From Acrocarpospora phusangensis (GTDB lineage Bacteria > Actinomycetota > Actinomycetes > Streptosporangiales > Streptosporangiaceae): a stretch of 34,552 bases of DNA. Shown here one piece after another: positions 16,343 to 23,897 of the stretch. The notes below the pieces were generated by a model, which did not search any database, was not told the origin of the DNA, and was given only the letters and a program-made list of their open reading frames with translations. A program made the position numbers and the translations under genes. Numbering within the stretch: the stretch's first letter is position 1; every line of letters begins with the position of its first letter. Where the stretch lies: contig NZ_BOOA01000084.1 in NCBI RefSeq assembly GCF_016862995.1, positions 1 through 34,552 on the forward strand, in the 5' to 3' direction.

Positions 16343-17737
16343 ATGCGGGAGCGGAAGCAATACTCGATCCGAACTCGCTGCGCGCTGTACTCCGGTATGG
16401 CGGCGGCCCTGCTCGGCATGCTGTTCGCCATTCTGCTGGCGGGACTGTTCCACCGGCTGGCCGGCGCGCAGCTGACCGACGCGGTGAACGGAACGGCGAC
16501 CCGGCTCGGCGTGAGCGTACAGCGTGATCTTGTTCCGGTCCGGCTGGCACACGGGTACATCCCCAACGTGCAGATCGCGGACTCCGCGGGGCGCGTGGTC
16601 GCGGCGAGCGCCCCCATGGCGGGCAAAGGGCCCATGAGCAGTCTCCTGCCTCCGCCCGGCACGCCCGGCGACGCGCCCGGCGCCAGTGCCGTGGTCTGCG
16701 ACAGCACGCCGCTCGGCAACAAGTGCCACATCGTCGTGGAACAGCGCGTCTACAGCGGCGGGCAGAGCTGGACCGTGTACGCCGCCGCGCCGACCCCGCC
16801 GCTGGTCGATCCGGGCCTGGCGGCGGTGCTCATCGCGGGCGTGCTGGCCCTGACCGGGGCGGTCACCTACACCTGCCGTCATATCGTCGGCGAGTCCCTG
16901 AATCCGGTCGACGCCATCCGCTCGGAACTGGACGAGATCAACGCCACCGATCCGGCACGGCGGGTCTCGATTCCGCCGCACGAGGATGAGATCCACCGGC
17001 TCGCCGACAGCATCAACCACACCCTGGGCCGGCTTCAGGAGGCGCTGGAACAGCAGCGCCAGTTCACCTCCGACGTCTGCCACGACCTGCGCGGCCCGGT
17101 CGCGGCCATGCGCCTGGAGGTCGAGGACGCCATGACGTGCGAAGCCCCGACCGTGGACTCCGACATGGGCGAGACCATGCTGGCCAACCTGGAACGGCTC
17201 CAGGCGATCATCCGCGACCTGCTGGTCATCGCCTGTCTGGACGGCGGAACGCCCGGGACGTGCGACACCATCGACCTGGCCGAGCTGGTCACCGCCGAAC
17301 TGGATGCCCGCCACGCCTCAGCCAAACGCATCGAAAGGGAACTCTCGCCCGGCGTGGCGGTACGGGGAGACCGGCTGCGCCTGGGCCGGCTGCTGGGCAA
17401 CCTGGTGGACAATGCCGAACGGCACGCCGACAGCCGCGTCACGGTCCGGGTGTCCCGCCTGGACGGCGGCCCTGCGGCCGGCGCCTGCTTCGCCACCGGT
17501 ACTGCGGTGCTGGAGGTGCTCGACGACGGCGCGGGAATCCCCCGTGATCAGTGGGACAAGGTCTTCCAGCGGTTCGTACGCCTGAGCGAGAGCCGCGAGA
17601 GGGATCCCGGGGGCACCGGCCTGGGCCTGGCGATAGCCCGGCAGATCGCCGAAATGAGCGGAGGCACCCTGTGCATCGCCGACTGCGGGCGCGGTGCCCG
17701 GTTCGTCCTCCAACTGCCGATGGCTCCAGCCGCATGA
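16343..17737 (+). CDS. Sensor histidine kinase without adjacent response regulator
   Basis: A 464-residue membrane sensor kinase. Transmembrane helix 1 is at about 15-37 and helix 2 at about 157-178; the loop of about 115 residues between them is extracytoplasmic and carries a Cys pair (VVCDSTPLGNKC). A HAMP linker leads to the HisKA domain with phospho-acceptor H247 (VCHDLRGP). The HATPase domain has N357 in the N-box (LVDNAERHA), G1 DDGAGI, F-box QRFVRL and G2 GTGLGLAI. GAGG lies 5 nt before the ATG at 16343; a GTG 24 nt upstream is in frame but less well placed. No response regulator lies beside it, which is unusual for this class. The opposing oxidase gene ends 4 nt past its stop. Family assignment is firm. 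Confidence 0.92.
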   Translation: MRERKQYSIRTRCALYSGMAAALLGMLFAILLAGLFHRLAGAQLTDAVNGTATRLGVSVQRDLVPVRLAHGYIPNVQIADSAGRVVAASAPMAGKGPMSSLLPPPGTPGDAPGASAVVCDSTPLGNKCHIVVEQRVYSGGQSWTVYAAAPTPPLVDPGLAAVLIAGVLALTGAVTYTCRHIVGESLNPVDAIRSELDEINATDPARRVSIPPHEDEIHRLADSINHTLGRLQEALEQQRQFTSDVCHDLRGPVAAMRLEVEDAMTCEAPTVDSDMGETMLANLERLQAIIRDLLVIACLDGGTPGTCDTIDLAELVTAELDARHASAKRIERELSPGVAVRGDRLRLGRLLGNLVDNAERHADSRVTVRVSRLDGGPAAGACFATGTAVLEVLDDGAGIPRDQWDKVFQRFVRLSESRERDPGGTGLGLAIARQIAEMSGGTLCIADCGRGARFVLQLPMAPAA

Positions 17738-17741
17738 AGCG

Positions 17742-19256
17742 TTATTCAGGCTTGTTGTGGTTTGGGCCGCCGACGGTGAAGGGAGTGGTCACGCCCTCGT
17801 ACATCAGGTGCGCGACGAGGCCCTCGGCGGCATGGGGGAGATTGTGGCAGTGGTCCATCCAGATGCCGGGGTTGTCGGCCAGGAAGGCGATCTCGAAGGA
17901 GTCGCCGTCGGGGACCTCCAGGGAGTCCACCCACCAGGGGCTGCCCGTGGCCGGTACGCCGTTGCGGCTGAGGACGACGGCGTGGTGGCCGTGCAGGTGC
18001 ATGGGGTGGGTCTCGCCGCTCTGGTTGGAGATGCGCATGCGTACCACGTCCCCTTCGGCCACGACGAACATCGGGACGTCGGGGAACATGTGCCCGTTGA
18101 CGGTCCACCAGATCCCCGGCATGCCGTCCAGGAAGCCGGGGCGGCGGCCGATCTCGTACGTGAACCGGCGGTCGGGCTGGTCGGGGTCGAATCCGAGTGG
18201 GGCAGGCGTGCCGTACCCGAGAAGGTCGAGGTTCGTGGTCGGGCGGGGGACCGGGGGCGCGTCGTGCGAGCGGGAGCCGAGGACGAGTCCGGTGGGGCCG
18301 CCGATGTGGACCCGGACGGGGGAACCGTCCTCCGGCATGGTCACCTCGAGGTCGGCGCGGCCGCCCGCGGTGAGGGGGACGGCGGTGCCGCGTACCGGAC
18401 CGGGATCGTTCAGGTCGGTGCCGTCGACGGCGAGGAGCCGGAAGGGCGCGCCGGCCCAGACGGAGGTCTGGCCGTTCTCGGTGTTGATGACCCGGACCCG
18501 GACCCGGGAGCCGGGGGAGGCGTCCACGCGCACGTCGCCCTCGCGCCCGTTGACGGTGCGAGCCCCGTCGTACAGGTGCAGCAGCGCCACCACGTCCGTC
18601 GTGCCGGCGTGAGCCTGCGCCGGGGCCACCACCAGGGCGCCGAGGAGGCCCCGCTGGACCTGCTCGTGGGAGACCTGGTGGGAGTGGTACCAGAAGGTTC
18701 CGGCCTGGTCGGCGACGAAGCGGTAGACGTGCGACCCGCCGACGGTGACCGCGTCCTGGGTCACCCCGGCGACGCCGTCCACGGAGTTGGGCACGTCGAC
18801 CCCGTGCCAGTGCAGCGTGATGCCGTCCGGTACGGACTCGTTGACCAGCCGGACCTGTACGAGCTGCCCGGCGGTCGCGTTGATCACCGGGCCGGGTGAG
18901 GTGCCGTTCAGCGTGTACCCGTCGACCGAGCGGCCCGTGGCCAGCTTGAAGCGCTGTTTACGGGCGACCAGGGTGACGTCGACGTCGGCCTTGCGGTCCG
19001 GGTCGGCAATGAATTCGTTGAGGCTTCGCGTCGGCGCGGACGGCCCCCCGGGACCGGCCGCCAGGTGCCCGCTATGCCCGGATCCGTGCATTGCCTGGGC
19101 GCCCCCGTGATCCGCGTAGCCCATGTCCATCACGGAGTAGGTGCCCGGCATCAGGCTGGACTGCCAGAGCCAGAGCAGCGGACCGATGATCGCGAGAGTC
19201 GCGATACCCGCCAGCGCGAGCCGGATGCGGGCGCCGCGTCGGCGGGTCGCGTTCAT
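17742..19256 (-). CDS. Membrane-anchored multicopper oxidase
   Basis: A 504-residue laccase-like oxidase that would oxidise phenols or metal ions with O2 at the cell surface. An uncleaved-looking helix at 11-33 anchors it, followed by a His-rich linker (43-65). The copper sites are complete: H149 and H151 (HWHG), H191 and H193 (HSH), H417, H420 and H422 (HPMHLHG), and H469-C470-H471 with H475 (HCHNLPH), with Leu at the axial position 480. Leu at that position is usual in high-potential enzymes. The ATG overlaps the stop of the upstream DUF6220-like gene by 4 bp (ATGA), so the two are one operon and translationally coupled. The histidine kinase gene ends head-on against it, 4 nt away. Confidence 0.93.
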   Translation of the reverse strand: MNATRRRGARIRLALAGIATLAIIGPLLWLWQSSLMPGTYSVMDMGYADHGGAQAMHGSGHSGHLAAGPGGPSAPTRSLNEFIADPDRKADVDVTLVARKQRFKLATGRSVDGYTLNGTSPGPVINATAGQLVQVRLVNESVPDGITLHWHGVDVPNSVDGVAGVTQDAVTVGGSHVYRFVADQAGTFWYHSHQVSHEQVQRGLLGALVVAPAQAHAGTTDVVALLHLYDGARTVNGREGDVRVDASPGSRVRVRVINTENGQTSVWAGAPFRLLAVDGTDLNDPGPVRGTAVPLTAGGRADLEVTMPEDGSPVRVHIGGPTGLVLGSRSHDAPPVPRPTTNLDLLGYGTPAPLGFDPDQPDRRFTYEIGRRPGFLDGMPGIWWTVNGHMFPDVPMFVVAEGDVVRMRISNQSGETHPMHLHGHHAVVLSRNGVPATGSPWWVDSLEVPDGDSFEIAFLADNPGIWMDHCHNLPHAAEGLVAHLMYEGVTTPFTVGGPNHNKPE

Positions 19257-19723
19257 ACCCGTACGGGCTGCGCGGGCGTGCTCACCACGGCGGCGCGACC
19301 GCGGCGGGCGGCGTAGACGGCAGCGCTGAACAGCAGCAGCGCGTTGACGCCGTGCAGCGCGCCCAGGGCGGGGATCGAGTGACCGAGCAGGCCCAGGGCC
19401 ACCTGGAGCACCACGAGCCCGAGCACGAGACCGGCCGCCCCCACCGCTCGCGGGATCTTCGTGAAGAACGAGACGATCAGGAGGATCAGCGCGACCGCGG
19501 GGATGACCATCATCCCGTTGATGCCGTGGACGATGAAGGCGAAGAACTCGGGGAACTGGATCGCCCCGCTCTCGGCGGCGGCCTTGTCCAGCACACCGCC
19601 CTGCTCGATGTACTTGAACAGACCGGCGTCCCCGAGGACCACCATCGACGCCTGCACGGCGACCTCGACCGCGATGAAGTACGCGAGGATCTTGTAAGCG
19701 AGTTTCATGAGGTGTTTTCCCAT
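19253..19723 (-). CDS. DUF6220-like four-helix membrane protein
   Basis: A 156-residue polytopic protein with four transmembrane helices at about 8-27, 53-76, 86-107 and 113-140. Conserved-looking histidines sit in FIVHGINGMM and GALHGVNALL, with a further one in LGHSIP. A helix bundle with buried histidines would suit heme or quinone binding, but that is inferred. I match it to DUF6220 by pattern. Start MGKHLMKLAYK at 19723 is used; the Met 5 codons on is an alternative, and the frame could be extended to 19825 with an atypical charged leader that I reject. It leads the operon with the multicopper oxidase and may pass electrons to it or assist its maturation. Confidence 0.75.
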   Translation of the reverse strand: MGKHLMKLAYKILAYFIAVEVAVQASMVVLGDAGLFKYIEQGGVLDKAAAESGAIQFPEFFAFIVHGINGMMVIPAVALILLIVSFFTKIPRAVGAAGLVLGLVVLQVALGLLGHSIPALGALHGVNALLLFSAAVYAARRGRAAVVSTPAQPVRV

Positions 19724-19988
19724 TCTGGATCCGCGGGGGGACCGCGGTTCCTCCTGTCCACGACCCGGCGTCCGTTCTCCGGGCTGTTCACTCGGCGACG
19801 TTAGAAGATCCGTCTTGGTGAACACTTGTGGGTCAATGGGATGCGCCCTGCGGTCCAGTTAAGTGGGTTCCAAGCGCACGCCGAGGCCGGCGTTCCTGGA
19901 GGTCACGGCACGATCACGGCCGACCGTGACCCCCGTACCGGACTCAGTGGCGAGCGGGCGCCAGCACGCCGTAGGACCGTGGCAGTGA

Positions 19989-20195
19989 CGACCGCCAGGT
20001 CGGACTGGGTACACCTTCAGCGAATACCGCGCCTGGCTCCTGGAATCAGGTTTCACCGACGTCCGCTCCATCCCCCTCACAGCGGCCGGAACCAACGCCG
20101 CGATCATCGCCCACAAGCCCGGCCAGCGGCGGCGGCTGGAGGGCCTTAATCAGAGGTGGATGGATCCCAAGACACGCGCAGGTCAGCAGCGGTGA
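19989..20195 (+). pseudogene. SAM-dependent methyltransferase C-terminal remnant
   Basis: After a TGA at 19986 the frame reads GRTGYTFSEYRAWLLESGFT and DVRSIPLTAAGTNAAIIAHK (from 20010). This matches the end of class I methyltransferases, where a F/Y-S-x-x-E-Y-R-x-W-L-x-x-A/S-G-F-x-D-V segment is followed by a final strand with A-x-I-x-x-x-K. The SAM-binding core is absent, and the frame runs into the 3' end of the opposing gene. The rest of the 420-nt gap, 19724-19988, holds the promoter region of the oxidase operon and no other gene. Confidence 0.62.
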
Positions 20196-20613
20196 TCTTG
20201 ATGGTGGCTGTGGTGAAGGTGAGTTCGTGGGTGCAGCCGCCAGGCGCGGGGAGGATCTCGTCGAGTCTGAGGCTGTTGAAGGCTGAAGGCTCGAACGGCT
20301 GGTCGTCTTCGGTTGTGACCTCGACAGAGGTGACACCCGTGTAGGAGATCGTCAGGCCGTTGAAGTCGGGGATGGGACCTCGGTCGAAGCGCAGGCCGAG
20401 GTCTAGGGGCGGGCTTGTTGTCGGCGGGACTGTTCGGAGGACAAGGTCTTTCACGCAGTTCGGTGCAGAGAAGTCGTAGTGGTCAGGGTCGGCGGCGAAC
20501 GCCCACGCACCGGGTGGGAGGGCGTCGCGGAGGGTGGGCAGGACGGCCAAGTAGAGGTCCGGATCGTGCCAGTAGGTACCGCGACCGCGTCGCTCGACGA
20601 CGACATATCGCAT
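20146..20613 (-). CDS. Hypothetical protein (155 aa)
   Basis: A 155-residue cytosolic protein with no signal peptide or membrane helix. It begins MRYVVVERRGRGTYWHDPDL and is otherwise rich in beta strands (VKDLVLRTVP, GLTISYTGVTSVEVTTED, ELTFTTATIKITAADLRVSW). Aromatic-acidic patches (WHDPDLYL, DPDHYDF) are notable. No catalytic motif is seen and the family is not recognised; the pattern is that of a two-part protein with a helix near 25-35 and a beta sandwich. Its 3' end overlaps the methyltransferase remnant on the other strand, so insertion or deletion near 20.15 kb may have trimmed its tail. A GGGG site precedes the ATG. Confidence 0.65.
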   Translation of the reverse strand: MRYVVVERRGRGTYWHDPDLYLAVLPTLRDALPPGAWAFAADPDHYDFSAPNCVKDLVLRTVPPTTSPPLDLGLRFDRGPIPDFNGLTISYTGVTSVEVTTEDDQPFEPSAFNSLRLDEILPAPGGCTHELTFTTATIKITAADLRVSWDPSTSD

Positions 20614-20783
20614 GGTGGTCTGCCCCTTTTCGGCTTGCGGGGAATCTTCTGATTTCAGTTACGTACATTGCGCTGGTTGCGGGGCGCTGGTACTTCGGGC
20701 CGGGTTGGATTGGGTGCTTTCGCTGCCGATGGCCCGGGCATACGCTTGCGCAATTCTGTCGATGAGCAGCGTTCCCAGGGGGC

Positions 20784-22457
20784 ATGATGTCGCGGCGATC
20801 TGGGGTACTGCGTTGGTCGGCGGGTGTCGTGGCGGTGGTGGTCGTGGCGTCGGGGCAGCCGGCGGCGGCCGTAGGTGCCACCGGAGGTCCGTCCAGGGCG
20901 GGGGACTTCGTCGTGTACGGGTTCAGCCAGTCGGACGTACATGATGAGGATCCGCAGGTTTACGAGCTGGATCCGGATACCACCATCCGGGCGATCGGGA
21001 AGTGGTCCACGGCGGGGGATGAGGCGGCGGACTACAACTTCGCGCAGATCGGCCGCTATCGCGCCAAGGGCATCAACTTCATGGGGAGTGGCACGGCGAG
21101 TGTGATTTTCCCGAAGGACTTCGCCACCACGGAGATCTTCGACGACATGTCGACGCGTGACGCGGACGGCAATCCCGTACCCCATGACGAATTCGGGTTT
21201 CCGGAGCCGGCGCGGCGGGGGAACATCTTCAACCCCAAATATCGCGAGTACCTCCTGTCCTGGGCGCGTATCCAGGTCGACGGCGGAGTGGACGGGCTCA
21301 ACTTCGACGAGATCAACGCCGGATTCAGCGGCGGGTTGAAGTACGGCTTCAACGGCAACGAGGGCTTCGACGACTACGCGATCGCCGACTTCAACAGATA
21401 CCTCCTGGCGAAGTATCCGGCCTTCACCGCCGCGGACTGGAAATCGCGCTTCGGCATGACCGACGACAACATCCTCCGTCGCGACGTGCCCGCCGGCGAC
21501 CTGGCGGCCAACTTCAACTACCGCGATTACCTGCGGGCGGGCGGCTGGAACCTCGACCCCCTGAACGCGGCGAATCCGCTCGCTCCCGAATGGGGCCGGG
21601 TGGTCGCCAACCGCCTGTACGCCGAGGACACGTCGTTCACCGCCACATACATTCGCCGATACTGGAAAGAGATCGTCGACGAGATGCGGGCGTACGCCCG
21701 GCGCACCCAGCACCGCGGCATTCTCATCTCCTCCAACGGGCTGTGGCCCTATGTCGACTTCAACAGCGTCGGCATGTACCCGTGGAATCCGGACGAGCAG
21801 ACGCCCGACTTCCGCGGCGCCGACTACGTGCCGGTGGTCGGCGGCCACCTCAACGGCGCGAAGTCGCTCCAGTCGCAGTACCGGTATCTGAAGCAGCAGA
21901 GCGCCCGGATCGCGGGCAACGTGCCGGTCGTCGTGTTCATCGACTGGCCGAACGACATGATGACCAACTATCTCAACCTGCCGCTGCAGGAGAAGAAGGA
22001 CTATTGGCGGATCTTCGGGGCCGAGGCGTACGCGAACGGCATCTTCCCCGCCTTCCATCTGAAGGACACCGTTGGCAGCCCCACCGCGACGGATCTCGGA
22101 ATGATGGGCTTCTTCAAGACGTACACCCGCTTCTACAAGGAGCATCGCGCGATCTTCAAGGACAACGCGATCGGCACCCAGGCGGTACAGGTCGGTGCGG
22201 CCGGCGTCGCGGCGAGCCTGCTCGTGCAGCGCGGCACCGGCAAGCGTTCCATCCACCTCGTCAACCACAACTACGCCCAGGGCATCGCGCCCCAGTCGGG
22301 GTTCACCGTGAAGGCTGACCTGGACTCCTGCCCGCGCCGCGTCTCGTTGGTCTCACCGGATTTCCCGCAGTCGAAGTCGCCGGCGTTCTCCTGCAAGCAC
22401 GGCAAACTGAAGCTGACCGTCGACCGCCTCGACTACTACAGCATCATCCAGCTGTAG
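20784..22457 (+). CDS. Secreted TIM-barrel-like glycoside hydrolase, family unassigned
   Basis: A 557-residue exported enzyme. Residues 1-29 form a signal peptide ending PAAA. The body reads like a (beta/alpha)8 glycosidase: strands VVYGFSQSD, GINFMGSGTA, GVDGLNFDEINAGF (D175 and E176, the likeliest catalytic acids), HRGILISSNGL (strand after a helix with KEIVDEMRAYARR), ADYVPVV and NVPVVVFIDWPN. The last 100 residues are a beta-rich domain (SIHLVNHNYAQG, LKLTVDRLDYYSI) typical of the C-terminal sandwich of amylase-like enzymes. I cannot name the GH family. ATG 20784 and 20787 are both possible; AGGGGG sits at 20777-20782, too close to the first. It is a single gene convergent with the broken membrane gene. 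Confidence 0.75.
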   Translation: MMSRRSGVLRWSAGVVAVVVVASGQPAAAVGATGGPSRAGDFVVYGFSQSDVHDEDPQVYELDPDTTIRAIGKWSTAGDEAADYNFAQIGRYRAKGINFMGSGTASVIFPKDFATTEIFDDMSTRDADGNPVPHDEFGFPEPARRGNIFNPKYREYLLSWARIQVDGGVDGLNFDEINAGFSGGLKYGFNGNEGFDDYAIADFNRYLLAKYPAFTAADWKSRFGMTDDNILRRDVPAGDLAANFNYRDYLRAGGWNLDPLNAANPLAPEWGRVVANRLYAEDTSFTATYIRRYWKEIVDEMRAYARRTQHRGILISSNGLWPYVDFNSVGMYPWNPDEQTPDFRGADYVPVVGGHLNGAKSLQSQYRYLKQQSARIAGNVPVVVFIDWPNDMMTNYLNLPLQEKKDYWRIFGAEAYANGIFPAFHLKDTVGSPTATDLGMMGFFKTYTRFYKEHRAIFKDNAIGTQAVQVGAAGVAASLLVQRGTGKRSIHLVNHNYAQGIAPQSGFTVKADLDSCPRRVSLVSPDFPQSKSPAFSCKHGKLKLTVDRLDYYSIIQL

Positions 22458-22463
22458 CCCGCG

Positions 22464-22725
22464 CTACCTCGTCAGCAGCCAGATGCCTGCCGCCGCGAGG
22501 GCGCAGACCTTGACCAACTCCAGGGCGACATAAACGTAGTGGGCATGCGATTACGCTCTCGACGATGTTCAGCGCCCGGAAGACCAGCCGGCCGATCCCC
22601 AGCCCGATCCGAAGCGTGACGTCCGGCGCCCTGAACTTCAACGGCGCCTCGATGAACGAGATCGCCAGGACCATGCCCAGCCACACGAAGCCGACCGCCA
22701 CGAGCACGGCGTCGGAAGGGTTCAT
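22464..22725 (-). pseudogene. Small integral membrane protein gene broken by internal deletion
   Basis: The reading begins at 22725 (MNPSDAVLVAVGFVWLGMVL) and includes a first helix and the phrase APLKFRAPDVTLRIGLGIGR, then LNIVES. It is then interrupted near 22550, and the following +1 frame reads VALELVKVCALAAAGIWLLT-R before TAG at 22464, a typical last helix and end of the same small four-helix protein type. The middle helices (about 60-70 codons) are missing and the frame is shifted. The intact gene would be translated right after the HTH regulator, 7 nt away. Frame-preserving read-through into 93 residues gives a charged nonsense tail, so a functional product is doubtful. Confidence 0.68.
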
Positions 22726-22732
22726 GGTCGCC

Positions 22733-23410
22733 TCAGTCCTCGATGCGGGCCTTGACGCAGCACCGGTCGGGTTCGGGATCCAGGCAGGCCGACACGGTGC
22801 CGCAGCCCAGTCCTTCGGCGACCCCCTGGACGAAGTCCCGGTTCAGCCCGCACACCAGCGTAGTGTGCTTGCGGGCGAGTGAGTCGAACGGGCAGTTGTT
22901 CAGCACGACGACACCCGCTTCGAGGTGTGGCTCATAGCCCTGGCTGCCCAGCACCTGTGCCACGGCGGCCAGGGGATCGCCGGTGGGCACGCCGTCCGCG
23001 GCACCGCCGACAGCGCGTCCTTCGTCGCGTGCGACCTCGTGCAGCGCCTGCGGCAGCGGTACGCCCTCGGCGGCTCGGGTCACGGCGGCCGCGAGGATGT
23101 CGCCGACCAGGTCGTAGCGCCTGGGCGGGAGCGAGACGACGAACTCCCGCGTCCCGCGCCGGTAAAGCTTGCTCGGTCGCCCGGCGCCCGGACCCGACTT
23201 CCCGCTCAGGCGCCGGTACTCGACCCCCAGCAGCCCCTCGGAGACCAGCCGGTCGAGGTGGAAGTTGACGTTGTGCTGGGCGATGCCCAGGGCCGCCGCT
23301 GCCTGTTCACGGCCGACAGGCTCTGGTTGGGCGACCACGTATTCGTACAGAGCCCGGCGCGTGTCGTCGGCCAACGCCCCGATCCCGGCGGCCTGCGATC
23401 CCAGATCCAT
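22733..23410 (-). CDS. SufR-like winged-helix regulator with Cys-rich C-terminal domain
   Basis: A 225-residue transcription regulator. Residues 10-65 are a winged helix of the ArsR/DeoR kind (DTRRALYEYVV, AAAALGIAQHNVNFHLDRLV), with a Gly-rich wing and RPSKLYRRG at about 78-86. The C-terminal part has C173 (NNCPF), C187 (LVCGLN), C203 and C209, and C217-C218. The CPF...VCGLN...G...C...C order is that of SufR-type regulators, which bind an iron-sulfur cluster or metal through three or more of these cysteines. It would then sense iron, oxygen or redox stress. It faces the DoxX-folE operon across 91 nt that carry repeated half-sites. A broken membrane-protein gene follows it in the same operon. 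Confidence 0.85.
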   Translation of the reverse strand: MDLGSQAAGIGALADDTRRALYEYVVAQPEPVGREQAAAALGIAQHNVNFHLDRLVSEGLLGVEYRRLSGKSGPGAGRPSKLYRRGTREFVVSLPPRRYDLVGDILAAAVTRAAEGVPLPQALHEVARDEGRAVGGAADGVPTGDPLAAVAQVLGSQGYEPHLEAGVVVLNNCPFDSLARKHTTLVCGLNRDFVQGVAEGLGCGTVSACLDPEPDRCCVKARIED

Positions 23411-23416
23411 GCCCGG

Positions 23417-23486
23417 AGTCTAAAACACAAGTGGCTTGACACAAGAATCTCGGCGTTCTAATTTAGAGAAAGTTCCGTTTTAGAAC
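23417..23486. promoter_or_regulatory. Overlapping divergent promoters with repeated TCTAA operators
   Basis: For the plus gene, TTGACA (23436-23441) and TAATTT (23459-23464) are 17 bp apart. For the minus gene, TTGTGT (complement of 23439-23444) and TAGACT (complement of 23417-23422) are 16 bp apart, so the two -35 boxes overlap. GTCTAAAAC (23418-23426) covers the minus -10; TCTAA-T-TTAGA (23457-23467) covers the plus -10; GTTTTAGAAC (23477-23486) repeats the first in reverse. GTTCTAA (23455-23461) and TTAGAAC (23480-23486) are a 7-bp pair. Binding by the adjacent SufR-like protein is inferred. Confidence 0.68.
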
Positions 23487-23501
23487 CGAGGAGAACGAGC
23501 C

Positions 23502-23897
23502 ATGGCCTTACAGACCACCGCCATCGGTGCGGACAGCGCCTTCCGCCTGCTGCGTACCGTGTTCACGATCGCCCCGATCGCCTTCGGGCTGGACAAGTTC
23601 CTCGAACTGCTCACCGACTGGGACAAGTACCTGGCGCCCTGGATCGACGACCTGGTCCCCGGCAGCGCCCACCAGGCGATGCTCGGGGTGGGGGTCATCG
23701 AGATCGTGGCCGGGATCGTGGTCGCCGTCGCCCCTCGATTCGGCGGTCCTCTGGTCGCCGTGTGGCTGGCCGGCATCATCGTCAACCTGGTCACCATGGG
23801 TGAGTTCTACGACGTCGCCCTGCGCGACTTCGGCCTGCTCGTGGCAGCGGTCGCGCTGACGCTGCTGGCCTGGGACCGCCACAAGGCCTCGGTGTGA
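23502..23897 (+). CDS. DoxX-like membrane protein
   Basis: A 131-residue protein with four transmembrane helices (about residues 13-33, 58-80, 83-102 and 105-125), of the DoxX/TQO-small-subunit-like type. Such proteins sit in the inner membrane and are often linked to quinone or thiosulfate redox, but the partner is rarely known. The sequence LDKFLELLTDWDKY after the first helix is typical of the group. GAGGAG lies 8 nt before ATG 23502 and the gene sits under a consensus promoter with SufR-like operator repeats. The stop overlaps the start of folE by 4 bp (GTGA), so FolE and DoxX are made together. Confidence 0.83.
   Translation: MALQTTAIGADSAFRLLRTVFTIAPIAFGLDKFLELLTDWDKYLAPWIDDLVPGSAHQAMLGVGVIEIVAGIVVAVAPRFGGPLVAVWLAGIIVNLVTMGEFYDVALRDFGLLVAAVALTLLAWDRHKASV

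Noticed and set aside
17694..18899. 401-codon plus-strand frame opposite the oxidase
   Set aside because: Shadow of the oxidase gene, whose copper motifs are intact on the minus strand.
20655..22268. 537-codon minus-strand frame opposite the glycosidase
   Set aside because: Val/Arg/Glu-biased antisense sequence without a recognisable domain.
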